From Myxococcus stipitatus DSM 14675 (GTDB lineage: Bacteria > Myxococcota > Myxococcia > Myxococcales > Myxococcaceae): DNA of 64,000 nucleotides. The position numbers were made by a program, and so were the translations under genes. The notes under the pieces are model-generated. The model searched no databases. It worked only from the letters and a program-made list of their open reading frames with translations, and was not told the DNA's origin. Shown one piece after another: positions 45,511 through 53,362 of this stretch (its first letter is position 1; each line of letters starts with the position of its first letter). The stretch is from contig NC_020126.1 of assembly GCF_000331735.1 (NCBI RefSeq), positions 7,939,501-8,003,500 on the forward strand, written 5' to 3'.

Positions 45511-46518
45511 TCAGGAGCGCGTGGCGTCGGGCCCGGGCCCGGCCTGGAAATGGAGCCAACTCTTCACCAACGAGCGCGGCCCCCAGAAATAACTCTCACA
45601 GTGATGGGCTTGCGCATACGCCGGCGCGGGCAACAGGAGTTCATGCATCCGTGACAGATTCGCCAACGGGACGCGCGGGAACAGATGATGTGTCACGTGG
45701 TAGTTGTCGTGATGCGGATGCAGGAAGAATGACAACACGTTGGAGGGGTGGTTCCGCGTGTAACCCAACACCGTCCCTGGCGGCAACCCGATGTGGTCGG
45801 AGATTTCCGCGAAGACTTTGATGAGGTGATACACAGTCATCTTGGAAATCAACCACAGCAGCGCAAAGGACAGCGCGGCCCACGCGCCCCCCAGCCAGGA
45901 GAACATCCCCAGGACCACCGCCCACCACAGCGCCACGCGCCACCGGTGTGCAACGGGGGCCCGCAGCAACGTGGCCAGGAGCGACGCGCGCCAAAGCCTC
46001 GCGTCGCGTGCGTAGAATACATACAGACTCCACGTGGTGTGCCGCCGCCCGTCCCCCGCGGGCACCTCCAGGTAGTCTGGATCCTTCTCGGGGTGGCCCA
46101 GGTACGCGTGGTGTCTCAAGTGCTCCGAGCGGTACAGCTCGAAGTCCTCGAACAGCGCCAGTCCACAGAGGAGCGCGCCCGCTCGCTGGTTCAGCGCCCG
46201 GCCGTGAAATATGTTCCCGTGCGCCGCATCGTGCAATCGATTCCCCAGCGCCCGCTGACGTGACCCGATGATGACCAGGGCCACGGGCAAGAGCAGCCAC
46301 GATACATAGATACACAGTGCCCAGGCGCCGAGAATGAGCGCCCACGTCTCCGCAATCTCCAGCAGCGCCCGAACAGGTCTCGCGACCTGGAGTGCCTCCA
46401 ATGTGTCTGCCCCTCCGCCCTGTGCCGCGAGGAACTCCCGCAGCTCCCACACCTCCTGCCCCCGAGGCACACCCGGGACAGACGACTCCCCTGTTCGTTG
46501 GCGCGGTTCATTCATCAT
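45511..46518 (-). CDS. Membrane fatty-acid-desaturase-like di-iron oxygenase
   Basis: 335 residues from the ATG at 46518. Hydrophobic helices are at about 58-85, 112-122 and 196-228. The three His boxes of membrane di-iron enzymes are present: HDAAH (96-100), HLRHH (133-137) and HVTHH (274-278), plus an EISDH in between. The family includes fatty-acid desaturases, alkane and carotenoid hydroxylases and some tailoring enzymes, and needs electrons from a ferredoxin, Rieske or cytochrome partner. As first gene of the NRPS operon it may desaturate or hydroxylate the acyl starter, or oxidise an amino acid. The Rieske domain on NRPS-A is a candidate electron donor. No electron-transfer domain is fused to this protein. 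Confidence 0.85.
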   Translation of the reverse strand: MMNEPRQRTGESSVPGVPRGQEVWELREFLAAQGGGADTLEALQVARPVRALLEIAETWALILGAWALCIYVSWLLLPVALVIIGSRQRALGNRLHDAAHGNIFHGRALNQRAGALLCGLALFEDFELYRSEHLRHHAYLGHPEKDPDYLEVPAGDGRRHTTWSLYVFYARDARLWRASLLATLLRAPVAHRWRVALWWAVVLGMFSWLGGAWAALSFALLWLISKMTVYHLIKVFAEISDHIGLPPGTVLGYTRNHPSNVLSFFLHPHHDNYHVTHHLFPRVPLANLSRMHELLLPAPAYAQAHHCESYFWGPRSLVKSWLHFQAGPGPDATRS

Positions 46519-46628
46519 GGCAAGACATTCCCGTTGACGGCGCCAAGCAGAGCCCGTGTTCACGGACTCCCACCACCTGGCCCAACACCTGTTCAACAAC
46601 TGCATTCCTGGTAACCGAAGCGGCGCGC

Positions 46629-46657
46629 ACTATCCAGGCATTCTCGGAACGTAACAA
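46629..46657 (-). promoter_or_regulatory. Candidate sigma-70 promoter of the NRPS operon
   Basis: On the minus strand TTGTTA (46657-46652) and GATAGT (46634-46629) are 17 nt apart, each matching four of six consensus bases. Transcription would begin near 46622, giving a leader of about 100 nt before the desaturase ATG at 46518. It is the best match I see between the divergent genes, but is unproven. Confidence 0.4.
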
Positions 46658-46774
46658 TGACCTCTGACATCGGGTCGGCTCCGAGCCCCCCAACGCCTCT
46701 CACTGAGACGGCGCGACCCAACCCTGGTGACTCACGACGGGAAATGGTAGGGACACCCTCATCTGGAGAATCCC

Positions 46775-47494
46775 ATGCACCTGAGAATTTCCGAGGAGAT
46801 GGCACAGCGCTTCCCTGACCTGCGAATCAGCTTCATCGCGGTGCGAGGAATGGACAACACGGGAGACAGCCCCGCGCTCCAGGCGGAGCTGCGCACGGCG
46901 GAGGCGGACTTCCGCGCGCGGGTCCCTGACCTCGCGGCCCTGGCGGCGGACCCTCGCATCGCCGCGTGGCAGGAGGCCTACCAGCGATTCGGCGTCAACC
47001 CGAAGAAGGCGCGTCCCAGCGCGGAGGCGCTGTTGCGCCGGGTGGTGAACGGGAATCCCGTGCCGTGGATCAACAAGGCGGTGAACGCGTACCTGTTCGC
47101 GGAGCTCTTCTATCTGCTGCCCGTGGGCGGCTACACCCTGGACAAGCTCCAGGGCGACCTCCAGCTCCGTCTGTCACCGGGCTCCGAGTCCTTCACCCCC
47201 ATCGGCGGCACGGAGGTGGAGCAGACCAGCGAGGGCGAGGTCGTCTACGCGGACGACGCGCGCGTGCTCACCCGGCGGTGGAACTTCCGCGACTGCGACC
47301 ACGCCAAGGTGGAGGCCAGCTCGCGCGACATCATCCTCTTCGTCGAGGCGCCCTCCGCCGCGGTGTCGACCGAGGACCTCCAGGGGCTCGTCTCGCTCAT
47401 CGGCGAGAAGACCCGGCAGCACTGCGGAGGCCGCACCACCCTGGGCATGCTGGACGTGCGCGAGTCTCGCTCGGTCGAGCTCCCGACCGGGTGA
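46775..47494 (+). CDS. Free-standing B3/B4 tRNA-editing-type domain protein
   Basis: 239 residues, cytoplasmic. It corresponds to the B3/B4 domain of the phenylalanyl-tRNA synthetase beta subunit. Landmarks are WQEAYQRFGVNPKKARPSAEALLRRV and INKAVNAYLFAELFYLLPVGGYTLDKL, followed by a GxTEVEQTSEGEVVYAD segment. In the synthetase this domain hydrolyses wrongly charged tRNA. Free-standing copies are widespread, and some are thought to clear odd aminoacyl-tRNAs. GGAG lies about 8 nt before the ATG. It is divergent from the NRPS operon and shares its intergenic region. It could protect translation from an unusual amino acid made by the cluster, but may equally be an unrelated gene. Confidence 0.8.
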   Translation: MHLRISEEMAQRFPDLRISFIAVRGMDNTGDSPALQAELRTAEADFRARVPDLAALAADPRIAAWQEAYQRFGVNPKKARPSAEALLRRVVNGNPVPWINKAVNAYLFAELFYLLPVGGYTLDKLQGDLQLRLSPGSESFTPIGGTEVEQTSEGEVVYADDARVLTRRWNFRDCDHAKVEASSRDIILFVEAPSAAVSTEDLQGLVSLIGEKTRQHCGGRTTLGMLDVRESRSVELPTG

Positions 47495-47950
47495 CGGCTG
47501 TCGCTGCGTCGAACCACGCGTCATGGCGAATCAGAGGGGCGCCAACGAGCCGTCGGCGCCGCGCTCCTCCTGAAGTCGGCGGGGACCTGTCGAGGTCTTC
47601 GAGCCCCTACACACCATGGACGGTGAACGCTCTCCTGGAGGCGCCATATCGATGACATCGCTCCGCGCGGGACTCGCGCTCCAGGGCCTTTCTGGTCTCC
47701 AGGTTCGGAACATCCCATGGACACCCTCGGGCTCTTCCTGGCGCAAAAAGGCAAACCATGTCACCCCCTCGAGAACACTCGTTCTGGAGGGTTTGAGGTG
47801 GAAAAGGCTTGCGCCTCTGCTCGACGAACAATGAGTCGAGATTCGGAAATAGTTTCAGGAGCGTTGCAATCGTTTGGGCGCGTTCCTGAAATGAGCGAGC
47901 GAACGTTCACTCCATGGGCAGACGTTGAAGCGCGCTAGACGCTCGGCGCG
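47495..47950. other. Intergenic region between convergent genes, lower GC
   Basis: 456 bases with visibly lower GC than the genes around it. No plausible protein was found. Two hairpins occur: the one listed at 47766-47791, and an imperfect inverted repeat at 47853-47891 (TTTCAGGAGCG against CGTTCCTGAAA, 10 of 11 bases). A palindrome GAACGTTC lies near 47900. The base composition suggests a remnant of transferred or decayed DNA. Confidence 0.45.
47766..47791 (+). terminator. Hairpin downstream of the B3/B4 gene
   Basis: CCCTC-G-AGAAC and GTTCT-G-GAGGG pair over 10 bp with one G-G mismatch around an ACTC loop, followed by TTTGAGG on the plus strand. It lies 270 nt after the stop at 47494, so it may end that transcript or block read-through from the other side. 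Confidence 0.45.
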
Positions 47951-48805
47951 TCACGCATCATCAAACCGCGCGGCGGTGGCGCGGCGGAATCGCGCGGGAG
48001 TCACGGAGAAGTGCGCGCGGAACAGCGCGGTGAAGTGACTCTGGCTGGAGATTCCCGCGCGCTGCGCGATGTCCGCGAGCGGCAGGGCCGTGGTGGCGAG
48101 CAGCTCCCGCGCGTGCTCGAGCCTCCGGACGCGGACGAACTGGTGCGGCGTGGTGCCTGTCGCCCGCTTGAAGCTCCGCGTGAAGTGCGACGGGCTCAGG
48201 CCCACCACGGCGGCCAGGGCCTCCAGGCCGAGCGGCTCCTCCAGGTGCGCCTCCACGAAGTCCGTGACGCGCTGGACCTGCCAGGGCGCGAGCGCTCCCG
48301 AGAGGCTCCGGGCGCGAAGTCGCTGACCGTCGAGCCGCAACAGCCGCGAGGCCAGCACGGTGGCCAGGGTCTCCACCTCGATTCGCGAGGGAGCGCTGTC
48401 GTCGCTCAAGGCCTCACCGCTGGCGCGCAGCAGCTCGCGGACCAGCGGGTCGCGCAGCTTCGAGGGACCCAGCCGCCGCAGGGCCTCTTCCATGGCGGGC
48501 TCACCGTGGAGCGACGCCAGTCGTCGCGGGTCGAGGAAGAAGGACGCCACCTGCGTGCCCCCGCCCCAGGAGAAGGCATGCGGAAGGTCCGAGCCGACGA
48601 CCGCGACTTCGCCGCGGGTCAGGCGCAGGTCCACGAGCCGCCCCGAGGTCCGCCAGTGCCCCCGGACGTCCCCGCGCCCCAGGGACATGAAGAGCTGGAG
48701 GGGCGAGTGGTGATGCTCGCCTCCCTCCAGCCGCTGTCGGTAGAGGGTCATGCCCACGCCCTGCCACGCCGCCGTCGTCATGGGCGCTTCGGTCGCTCGT
48801 GGCAT
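47951..48805 (-). CDS. AraC-family transcriptional regulator
   Basis: 284 residues from an ATG at 48805, with 48781 also possible and neither having a strong Shine-Dalgarno. The N-terminal about 150 residues are a cupin-like sensor (GGEHHHSPLQLFMSLGRGD and SDLPHAFSW). The C-terminal about 100 residues hold the two AraC helix-turn-helix motifs: LEALAAVVGLSPSHFTRSFKRATGTTPHQFV and LADIAQRAGISSQSHFTALFRAHFSVTPARFRR. The HHSP-type His cluster suggests a small ligand or metal. It is followed only by the non-coding region next to the B3/B4 gene and is preceded by the membrane-protein/peroxidase pair on the same strand. Target genes are not evident. Confidence 0.85.
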   Translation of the reverse strand: MPRATEAPMTTAAWQGVGMTLYRQRLEGGEHHHSPLQLFMSLGRGDVRGHWRTSGRLVDLRLTRGEVAVVGSDLPHAFSWGGGTQVASFFLDPRRLASLHGEPAMEEALRRLGPSKLRDPLVRELLRASGEALSDDSAPSRIEVETLATVLASRLLRLDGQRLRARSLSGALAPWQVQRVTDFVEAHLEEPLGLEALAAVVGLSPSHFTRSFKRATGTTPHQFVRVRRLEHARELLATTALPLADIAQRAGISSQSHFTALFRAHFSVTPARFRRATAARFDDA

Positions 48806-48854
48806 GGGCGTCGTCGGTGCGGGGAGCACGAGGCTCGACCCGCGTGGATGCGGC

Positions 48855-49253
48855 TCACATCGCGGTGGAGGTGAACACGCCGCGGCCGATGGCCATGATG
48901 CCACCGATGATGAAGAGCACCGCGAGCCCCACGCCCGCCAGGGGGAGCCCGTAGCCCGGCTGCGCCTTGCGGCGGTTCACCGAGATGAGCGCCTGGGACA
49001 CGCCCGCCGCCGCCACCATCATCACGATGTGGCCAATCAGCGCCGGGTAGTAGAAGCGCGTCACCAGCACGAGGATGCCCAGGAGCACCTGGAGGTGCAG
49101 CAGGCCCGCGAAGGACGCGCCCAGGATGCGGCCGCCCTTGTCGAACGGACGCTTCGTGGCGAGCCCGAAGGCGAAGTAGGCGATGGCCAGCACGCCCGCG
49201 AGCAGCACCAGGTAGCGGAGTCCGGAGTGGGCATTGAAGAAGATTCGTTCCAT
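48855..49253 (-). CDS. Small four-helix membrane protein
   Basis: 132 residues. The start at ATG 49253 follows GAGG by 4 nt, and the frame upstream lacks a better signal. Four hydrophobic helices (about 10-30, 45-65, 68-90 and 105-125) are visible. His residues in the helices (AHSGLRY, LLHLQV, IGHIVMM) would suit b-haem binding but this is a guess. It lies 42 nt after the cytochrome c peroxidase gene on the same strand and is probably co-transcribed, perhaps as a membrane electron-transfer or anchoring partner. I do not recognise a named family. Confidence 0.65.
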   Translation of the reverse strand: MERIFFNAHSGLRYLVLLAGVLAIAYFAFGLATKRPFDKGGRILGASFAGLLHLQVLLGILVLVTRFYYPALIGHIVMMVAAAGVSQALISVNRRKAQPGYGLPLAGVGLAVLFIIGGIMAIGRGVFTSTAM

Positions 49254-49295
49254 GAGGCCTCGCGGTTTACCAACGGGTACAGCGGGAAGCACGTT

Positions 49296-50405
49296 TCAAG
49301 ACGGGTCCGGCTTCGGAGTCTTCTTCGTACTCGGCGGGAGCGCGGGCGCGGCGATGCGCTCCGCGGGCGGAAGCTCCCCGGTGAGGCTCTTGAGGAAGGC
49401 CACCAGGTCATCCACCTCCGCGTCCGTCAGCGTCCGCGCGAGCTGATGCCGGGCCATCAACCGGACCATCGTCGGCAGGTCACTCACGCTGCCGTCATGC
49501 AGGTACGGCCCCGTGCGCTCGACATTGAGCAGCGTGGGCACCCGGAACTTGCCCCGGTCGTCCTCGTTCTTCGTCACGTCGAAGCGGCCCGCGTCCTTCA
49601 GCCCCGGGTAGTCCTCCACCAACCCCAGCCGCTGGAAGGACAGCCCGCCCACCGTGGGTCCGTTGTGGCACGTGGTGCAGCCCGTGTTCGCGAAGAGCTG
49701 CAGGCCCCGCTGCTCCGTCTCGGTCAGCGCGGTGGAGTCTCCCGCGACGAACCGGTCGAAGCGCGACGTGGTGGTGAGGCCGCGCTCGAACGCGGCCAGC
49801 GCCTTGGCGGCGTTCTCCAGCGACACTGGCTTCTTCGCGCCGGGGAAGGCCTCGCGGAAGCGCGCGACGTACTCCGGCATGGAGGACAGCGTCGACACCA
49901 CACGGCGCGCGTCCGGCATGGCCATCTCCACCGGGTTGAGGATGGGCCCTGTCGCCTGCGCCTCCAGCGTGTCCGCGCGCCCGTCCCAGAACTGCGCGAT
50001 GTGTCCCGCGGCGTTGTAGACGGTGGGCGAGTTGCGCGCCCCCTTCAGTCCCTTGTGCCCATCCGACAGCGCCTTGTTGTCCACGCCGTAGGTGCCCAGG
50101 CCGTGGCAGGTGTTGCAGGAGACATCGTGGTTCTTCGACAGGCGCGGCTCGAAGAAGAGCATCCGCCCCAGCTCCACCTGGGAAGGCGTGTCCTTGGGCG
50201 CGGGCTTCGCGTCCTTGGCGGGCGGCACGGGCCGGAAGAAGTGCGCGAGCTGGTCGGGCGTCAGCGGCTTGGGTGCGCGGGGCTTCGGCGCCTCGGCCTC
50301 CACCCCGGGCGCGACCACCGGCTCCTGCTTCCGCTCACAGGCCACGAGTCCACCGGCCCCCAACGAGGCCAGCGTGAGCAATGAGTAGAACCGGGTTCGC
50401 GACAT
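49296..50405 (-). CDS. Di-haem cytochrome c peroxidase family lipoprotein
   Basis: 369 residues from the ATG at 50405, with GGAG 6 nt upstream. The signal peptide ends in a lipobox GLVAC (about residue 23), so the enzyme is anchored in an outer or inner membrane. Two haem c sites are present: CNTCH (97-101) in the N-terminal domain, and CTTCH in the second, near residue 230. The stretch FDVTKNEDDRGKFRVPTLLNVERTGPYLHDGS is typical of bacterial CCP/MauG proteins. The family reduces hydrogen peroxide with electrons from cytochromes or performs MauG-type oxidations. The Pro/Lys-rich linker at about 30-75 tethers the enzyme. It is co-directional with a small membrane protein. Confidence 0.88.
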   Translation of the reverse strand: MSRTRFYSLLTLASLGAGGLVACERKQEPVVAPGVEAEAPKPRAPKPLTPDQLAHFFRPVPPAKDAKPAPKDTPSQVELGRMLFFEPRLSKNHDVSCNTCHGLGTYGVDNKALSDGHKGLKGARNSPTVYNAAGHIAQFWDGRADTLEAQATGPILNPVEMAMPDARRVVSTLSSMPEYVARFREAFPGAKKPVSLENAAKALAAFERGLTTTSRFDRFVAGDSTALTETEQRGLQLFANTGCTTCHNGPTVGGLSFQRLGLVEDYPGLKDAGRFDVTKNEDDRGKFRVPTLLNVERTGPYLHDGSVSDLPTMVRLMARHQLARTLTDAEVDDLVAFLKSLTGELPPAERIAAPALPPSTKKTPKPDPS

Positions 50406-50736
50406 GAGGGACTCCGAGAGTGTGCGCCGGGGTGACACGCTATCAGCAGGACTCCGAGAGGGCGTGCGCGTCTTGATGACGCACCCCACCCTCGCTTCCA
50501 GCGTCCATCAGACGGGCGTCAGCGGGCCCCTCGTCGCCCCCTCGCCCCTCGGACGTCCCGGCACGGGCTGCGCGGCTGCGCTCCGGCGACTACCTCCTTG
50601 AGACTGTCTGGGACTGTTCACGGAGAGGGACGAAAGCCCCGCCGGGAATGTCGAGCACGCATCAGCGGCCACGCAGCGGCGCATCCGCTCCGTGGCGAGC
50701 CAGCGCGGTGCCCCGCCCCCCGGACCCGGAGGATGG
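50406..50736. other. Intergenic region, partly opposite the DUF2279-type frame
   Basis: 331 bases between the minus-strand peroxidase gene and the plus-strand ferredoxin gene. It must hold both promoters, but the minus-strand frame of the DUF2279-type gene runs into it as far as 50662. No promoter was convincingly identified. Confidence 0.35.
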
Positions 50737-51480
50737 ATGCGAGATGAACGCGGTGGGGACGAAGACGTCGAGGTGCTCGTCTGCCGCAAGTGTCTGATGC
50801 GCGGCGGCGCCCGGACGGGAGGCGCCGAGCTGCCCCGCTGGCTCCAGCGCACGCTGAGCGAGCGAGGGCTGGCCGACCACGTCCGCGTCATGCCCACGGG
50901 CTGCTTGCGGCAGTGTCCTCGCGACCAGGTCACCGTGCTCGTCACCGGCGGCGGCGGCCGACAGGGCAGCGCGCTCATGACGGTGGACCCGCTCCTTCAG
51001 CGCGAGAAGCTGATGCGACTCATCGAAGCGCGAGCGCGTCCCGATGAAGACCTCCTGTCCCCCCGGGAGGAGTCCGACGAGCGGAGCCTCTCGCAACCCG
51101 ATGACTCGAGTCACACGCGGAGCTGATGGCGGTCCGAACACGAGCCGGTCGACGAGCCATGCCACGCCGAGCCCCGTCGCCGCTCCCGCCGCGTCCCACG
51201 CCAGGTCCTTGAGCGAGAAGCGGGTGCCTCGCCCCAGGTCGTACAGTTCCTTGCCCACACCGACTCCGAGCGACAGGCCCGCGCCGCTCCACAGCCGCGC
51301 TTCGGGTGAATCGAAGAGGAGCGCGCCCGCGCCGTAGCCCACGCCCGCGAGCGCGAAACACGCCGCGAAGTGCTTGGGTTTGTCGGGGCCCAGCCAGTCA
51401 TCCCCAGACGAGGCATGTGCGCCCGAGACAGGGGCCAGGACCAGGAATGGGACGAGGAGCCAGGGGGAGGAGGGCCGCAT
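50662..51480 (-). CDS. DUF2279/YfiM-like exported protein
   Basis: 272 residues. A signal peptide (residues 1-24, ending HAS) is followed by the YfiM/DUF2279 pattern: DDWLGPDKPKHFAACFALAGVGYG, then LSLGVGVGKELYDLGRGTRFSLKDLAWDAAGAATG. The core ends at about residue 115 (VDRLVFGPP). The remaining about 150 residues lie opposite the ferredoxin gene and have the composition of an antisense frame (PAGQLGASRPGAAAHQT), so the true C-terminus may be earlier or the stop may have been lost by frameshift. In another frame a stop occurs near 51111, close to where the domain ends. Family function is unknown; E. coli YfiM is a lipoprotein. Confidence 0.65.
   Translation of the reverse strand: MRPSSPWLLVPFLVLAPVSGAHASSGDDWLGPDKPKHFAACFALAGVGYGAGALLFDSPEARLWSGAGLSLGVGVGKELYDLGRGTRFSLKDLAWDAAGAATGLGVAWLVDRLVFGPPSAPRVTRVIGLREAPLVGLLPGGQEVFIGTRSRFDESHQLLALKERVHRHERAALSAAAAGDEHGDLVARTLPQAARGHDADVVGQPSLAQRALEPAGQLGASRPGAAAHQTLAADEHLDVFVPTAFISHPSSGSGGRGTALARHGADAPLRGR
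50737..51126 (+). CDS. Thioredoxin-like [2Fe-2S] ferredoxin
   Basis: 129 residues. The four cluster Cys are C16 and C19 (LVCRKCL) and C56 and C60 (TGCLRQCP), in a thioredoxin-like fold as in the Fd2 and NuoE groups. The reading LPRWLQRTLSERGLADHVRVMPTGCL is typical of stand-alone (2Fe-2S) ferredoxins. It is a small soluble electron carrier. The ATG at 50737 has GGAGG 4 nt upstream. The C-terminal about 35 residues are charged and probably disordered. The entire gene lies opposite the tail of the DUF2279-type frame. Confidence 0.8.
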   Translation: MRDERGGDEDVEVLVCRKCLMRGGARTGGAELPRWLQRTLSERGLADHVRVMPTGCLRQCPRDQVTVLVTGGGGRQGSALMTVDPLLQREKLMRLIEARARPDEDLLSPREESDERSLSQPDDSSHTRS

Positions 51481-51598
51481 GTCCAGGGATGTAGCATCCC
51501 ACGGACCGTCCAGGTGGGATGCCCGGGAGCAAGCCGAACCCTCTCGCTCCGTGTGTTTTCGAGACGCGGCCAGCCGCTCGGCCTATGCTCCGGGTCGC

Positions 51599-52705
51599 GT
51601 GAAACGACTCGGCCCCTCGTTCACCTTCCAGCAGCAATCGACCCGGCACCCCGGGCTCGACGGAGCGCGCGGTCTGGCGGTCCTCGCCATGGTGCTCGGA
51701 CACACGCTGGACGCGCTGCTGTCGCCCGAAGCGCGTCTGCACCCGTGGGTGCAACACTACTGGGCCTTCCGAGGCGTCACCGCCCCCCTGTTCCTCCTGG
51801 TGAGTGGATGGGCCGTGGTGGCCGCGCTGGGAAGCAAGCCCACCAGCGCGCGAGACACCTTGGGTCGCCGGGTCCGCCGCTCGCTGCTGTTGCTCTTCCT
51901 CGGCTACCTGCTGCACTGGCCTGGATGGCATGCGGTGCGGGACATGGGCTGGACGGACGCGATGCTCTCGCGCGTCTTCGCCTTCGATGCGCTCCAGTGC
52001 ATCGGCTTCGCGCTGCTCATCGGCTCCGTGCTGCTCGCGCTCGTGCCCGCACGCGGCGGGCGTCCGCTGGTCCTGATGGCCCTGGCCGTCGGTGTCCCCG
52101 TCGCCAGCGCGGCCATGTGGAAGCTGGGCGGGGGGCTGCCCTCGCCCGTGCAGCAGTTCCTGGGCAGCGCCGAGGGAAGCCGCTTCCCGTTCTTCCCGTG
52201 GGCGGGCTTCTTCTTCGCCGGAGCCTTCGCCGCCTCCCTGCTGAACGTGCTGCGCCCGGGACTGCCGCAGGGCTTCTCGCTGCTCGCGGTGGGCGCGGGG
52301 CTGCTCGCGCTCACCCAGCTGCTCCTGGTGCCCGACTGGGGTCCCGCGAGCGCGTGGATGGTCGCGTATCGCGTGGGCCAGGGGCTGCTCGTCCTGGGCG
52401 TGGTGACGCTGGCCCCCACGCGCCTCAGTGGCTTGCTGGCGCCCTTGGGGCGGCTGTCGCTGTGGATCTACGTCCTGCACCTGCCCGTGGTGTACGGCTG
52501 GGCGGACATCGCCGGACTCGCCTCGCGGGTGGGCCCGACGCTGGGGGCTCCCGCCGCCCTGGGCGTGGCCACGGCCCTGCTCGGGGTCTGCGCGGTGGTG
52601 GCGAAGGTGGGCCGCTGGGTGACGGACCAGGCCCGCCCGTGGAGAGCGGGCTCCACCACGCTGAACGCCAGCATCGGCGGCACGCGGATGAGCCCTCGGG
52701 CCTGA
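51599..52705 (+). CDS. Acyltransferase-like multi-pass membrane protein (heparan-alpha-glucosaminide acetyltransferase type)
   Basis: 368 residues from GTG 51599; the frame stays open further upstream but without family sequence. About ten transmembrane helices. The start STRHPGLDGARGLAVLAMVLGHTLDAL carries the catalytic-type His of DUF1624/acyltransferase-3-like proteins, and TAPLFLLVSGWAVVAAL is the second typical block. Family members transfer acyl groups across the membrane onto sugars or lipids. The acceptor is unknown. The GTG start lacks a strong ribosome-binding site, so the N-terminus is uncertain. It converges on fxsA with 16 nt between. Confidence 0.75.
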   Translation: MKRLGPSFTFQQQSTRHPGLDGARGLAVLAMVLGHTLDALLSPEARLHPWVQHYWAFRGVTAPLFLLVSGWAVVAALGSKPTSARDTLGRRVRRSLLLLFLGYLLHWPGWHAVRDMGWTDAMLSRVFAFDALQCIGFALLIGSVLLALVPARGGRPLVLMALAVGVPVASAAMWKLGGGLPSPVQQFLGSAEGSRFPFFPWAGFFFAGAFAASLLNVLRPGLPQGFSLLAVGAGLLALTQLLLVPDWGPASAWMVAYRVGQGLLVLGVVTLAPTRLSGLLAPLGRLSLWIYVLHLPVVYGWADIAGLASRVGPTLGAPAALGVATALLGVCAVVAKVGRWVTDQARPWRAGSTTLNASIGGTRMSPRA

Positions 52706-52721
52706 GTCACACGGCCCCGCT

Positions 52722-53279
52722 TCAGTGGCGGGGCTCTTCCTCGGTGAACTCCGCGTCGGTCTCGGACCGCGACGCGCCCGAGCGAATCCTCGCCGACGGG
52801 CCCTGCGCGTCCTGCTCCCACGAGCGGGGGAACGCAGTCCCCTCCGACGGCGGCGTCCCCGCGAAGGGGCCCGGGAAGCCCATGCCGCCAATGGTGGTGA
52901 CGTGCAGCGAGCCCTCGCGCATGCGCCGCTCGACGGCCCGGCGCAGGCGCACCGTCACGAACCGCCGCACGGGAGGCAGCAGCAGCAACAGCCCCGCCAC
53001 GTCGGTGAGGACGCCCGGAATCACCAGCAGCACGCCGCCGAGCATGATGAGTGCGCCGCTGAACAGCCCCTCCTCGGGCACCTGCCGCAGGGCCAGGGAC
53101 GTCTGCCAGCGGCGCATCACCCGCGAGCCCTCGCGCCGGGCGAGCCATGAGCCCACCAGCCCCGTCAGCAACACCAGGCCCAGCGTGGGCGCGAAGCCCA
53201 CCTCCCGGCCGATGGCGACCAGCAGGTAGAGCTCCACGAAGGGGACGACGATGAGTGCGAACAGGAGGTACTTGAACAC
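52722..53279 (-). CDS. fxsA: FxsA-family membrane protein
   Basis: 185 residues. The N-terminal FxsA domain has two hydrophobic helices and the family words LIVVPFVELYLLVAIGREVGF, LVLLTGLVGSWLARREG and GALIMLGGVLLVIPGVLTDVAGLLLLLPPVR. In E. coli FxsA over-expression suppresses F exclusion of phage T7. The ordinary role is unknown. The C-terminal about 70 residues are a low-complexity charged tail, longer than usual. The start is GTG at 53279 with AGG about 8 nt before it. It is probably monocistronic. Confidence 0.85.
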   Translation of the reverse strand: MFKYLLFALIVVPFVELYLLVAIGREVGFAPTLGLVLLTGLVGSWLARREGSRVMRRWQTSLALRQVPEEGLFSGALIMLGGVLLVIPGVLTDVAGLLLLLPPVRRFVTVRLRRAVERRMREGSLHVTTIGGMGFPGPFAGTPPSEGTAFPRSWEQDAQGPSARIRSGASRSETDAEFTEEEPRH

Positions 53280-53362
53280 ACCCTCAACCTAACGCCGCCT
53301 GGCGCCTCGTGCCCGGACAACCCGGCGGAAAGGGCGGCGCCATCGCGCCCGCCCCCTGGATT

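Larger units (their letters stand above)
22552..46518 (-). other. Core of an NRPS biosynthetic gene cluster (lipopeptide with N-oxygenation genes)
   Basis: Five genes in one direction: desaturase-like, SznF-like oxygenase, NRPS-A, NRPS-B, AspH-like. Junctions are a 12-nt gap and then three 4-nt overlaps (at 44128-44131, 34286-34289 and 23955-23958). Six modules and one terminal thioesterase predict a linear hexapeptide assembly. The DUF5916 and M28 genes continue the operon to 17579. Borders are inferred from strand switches. Confidence 0.85.
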
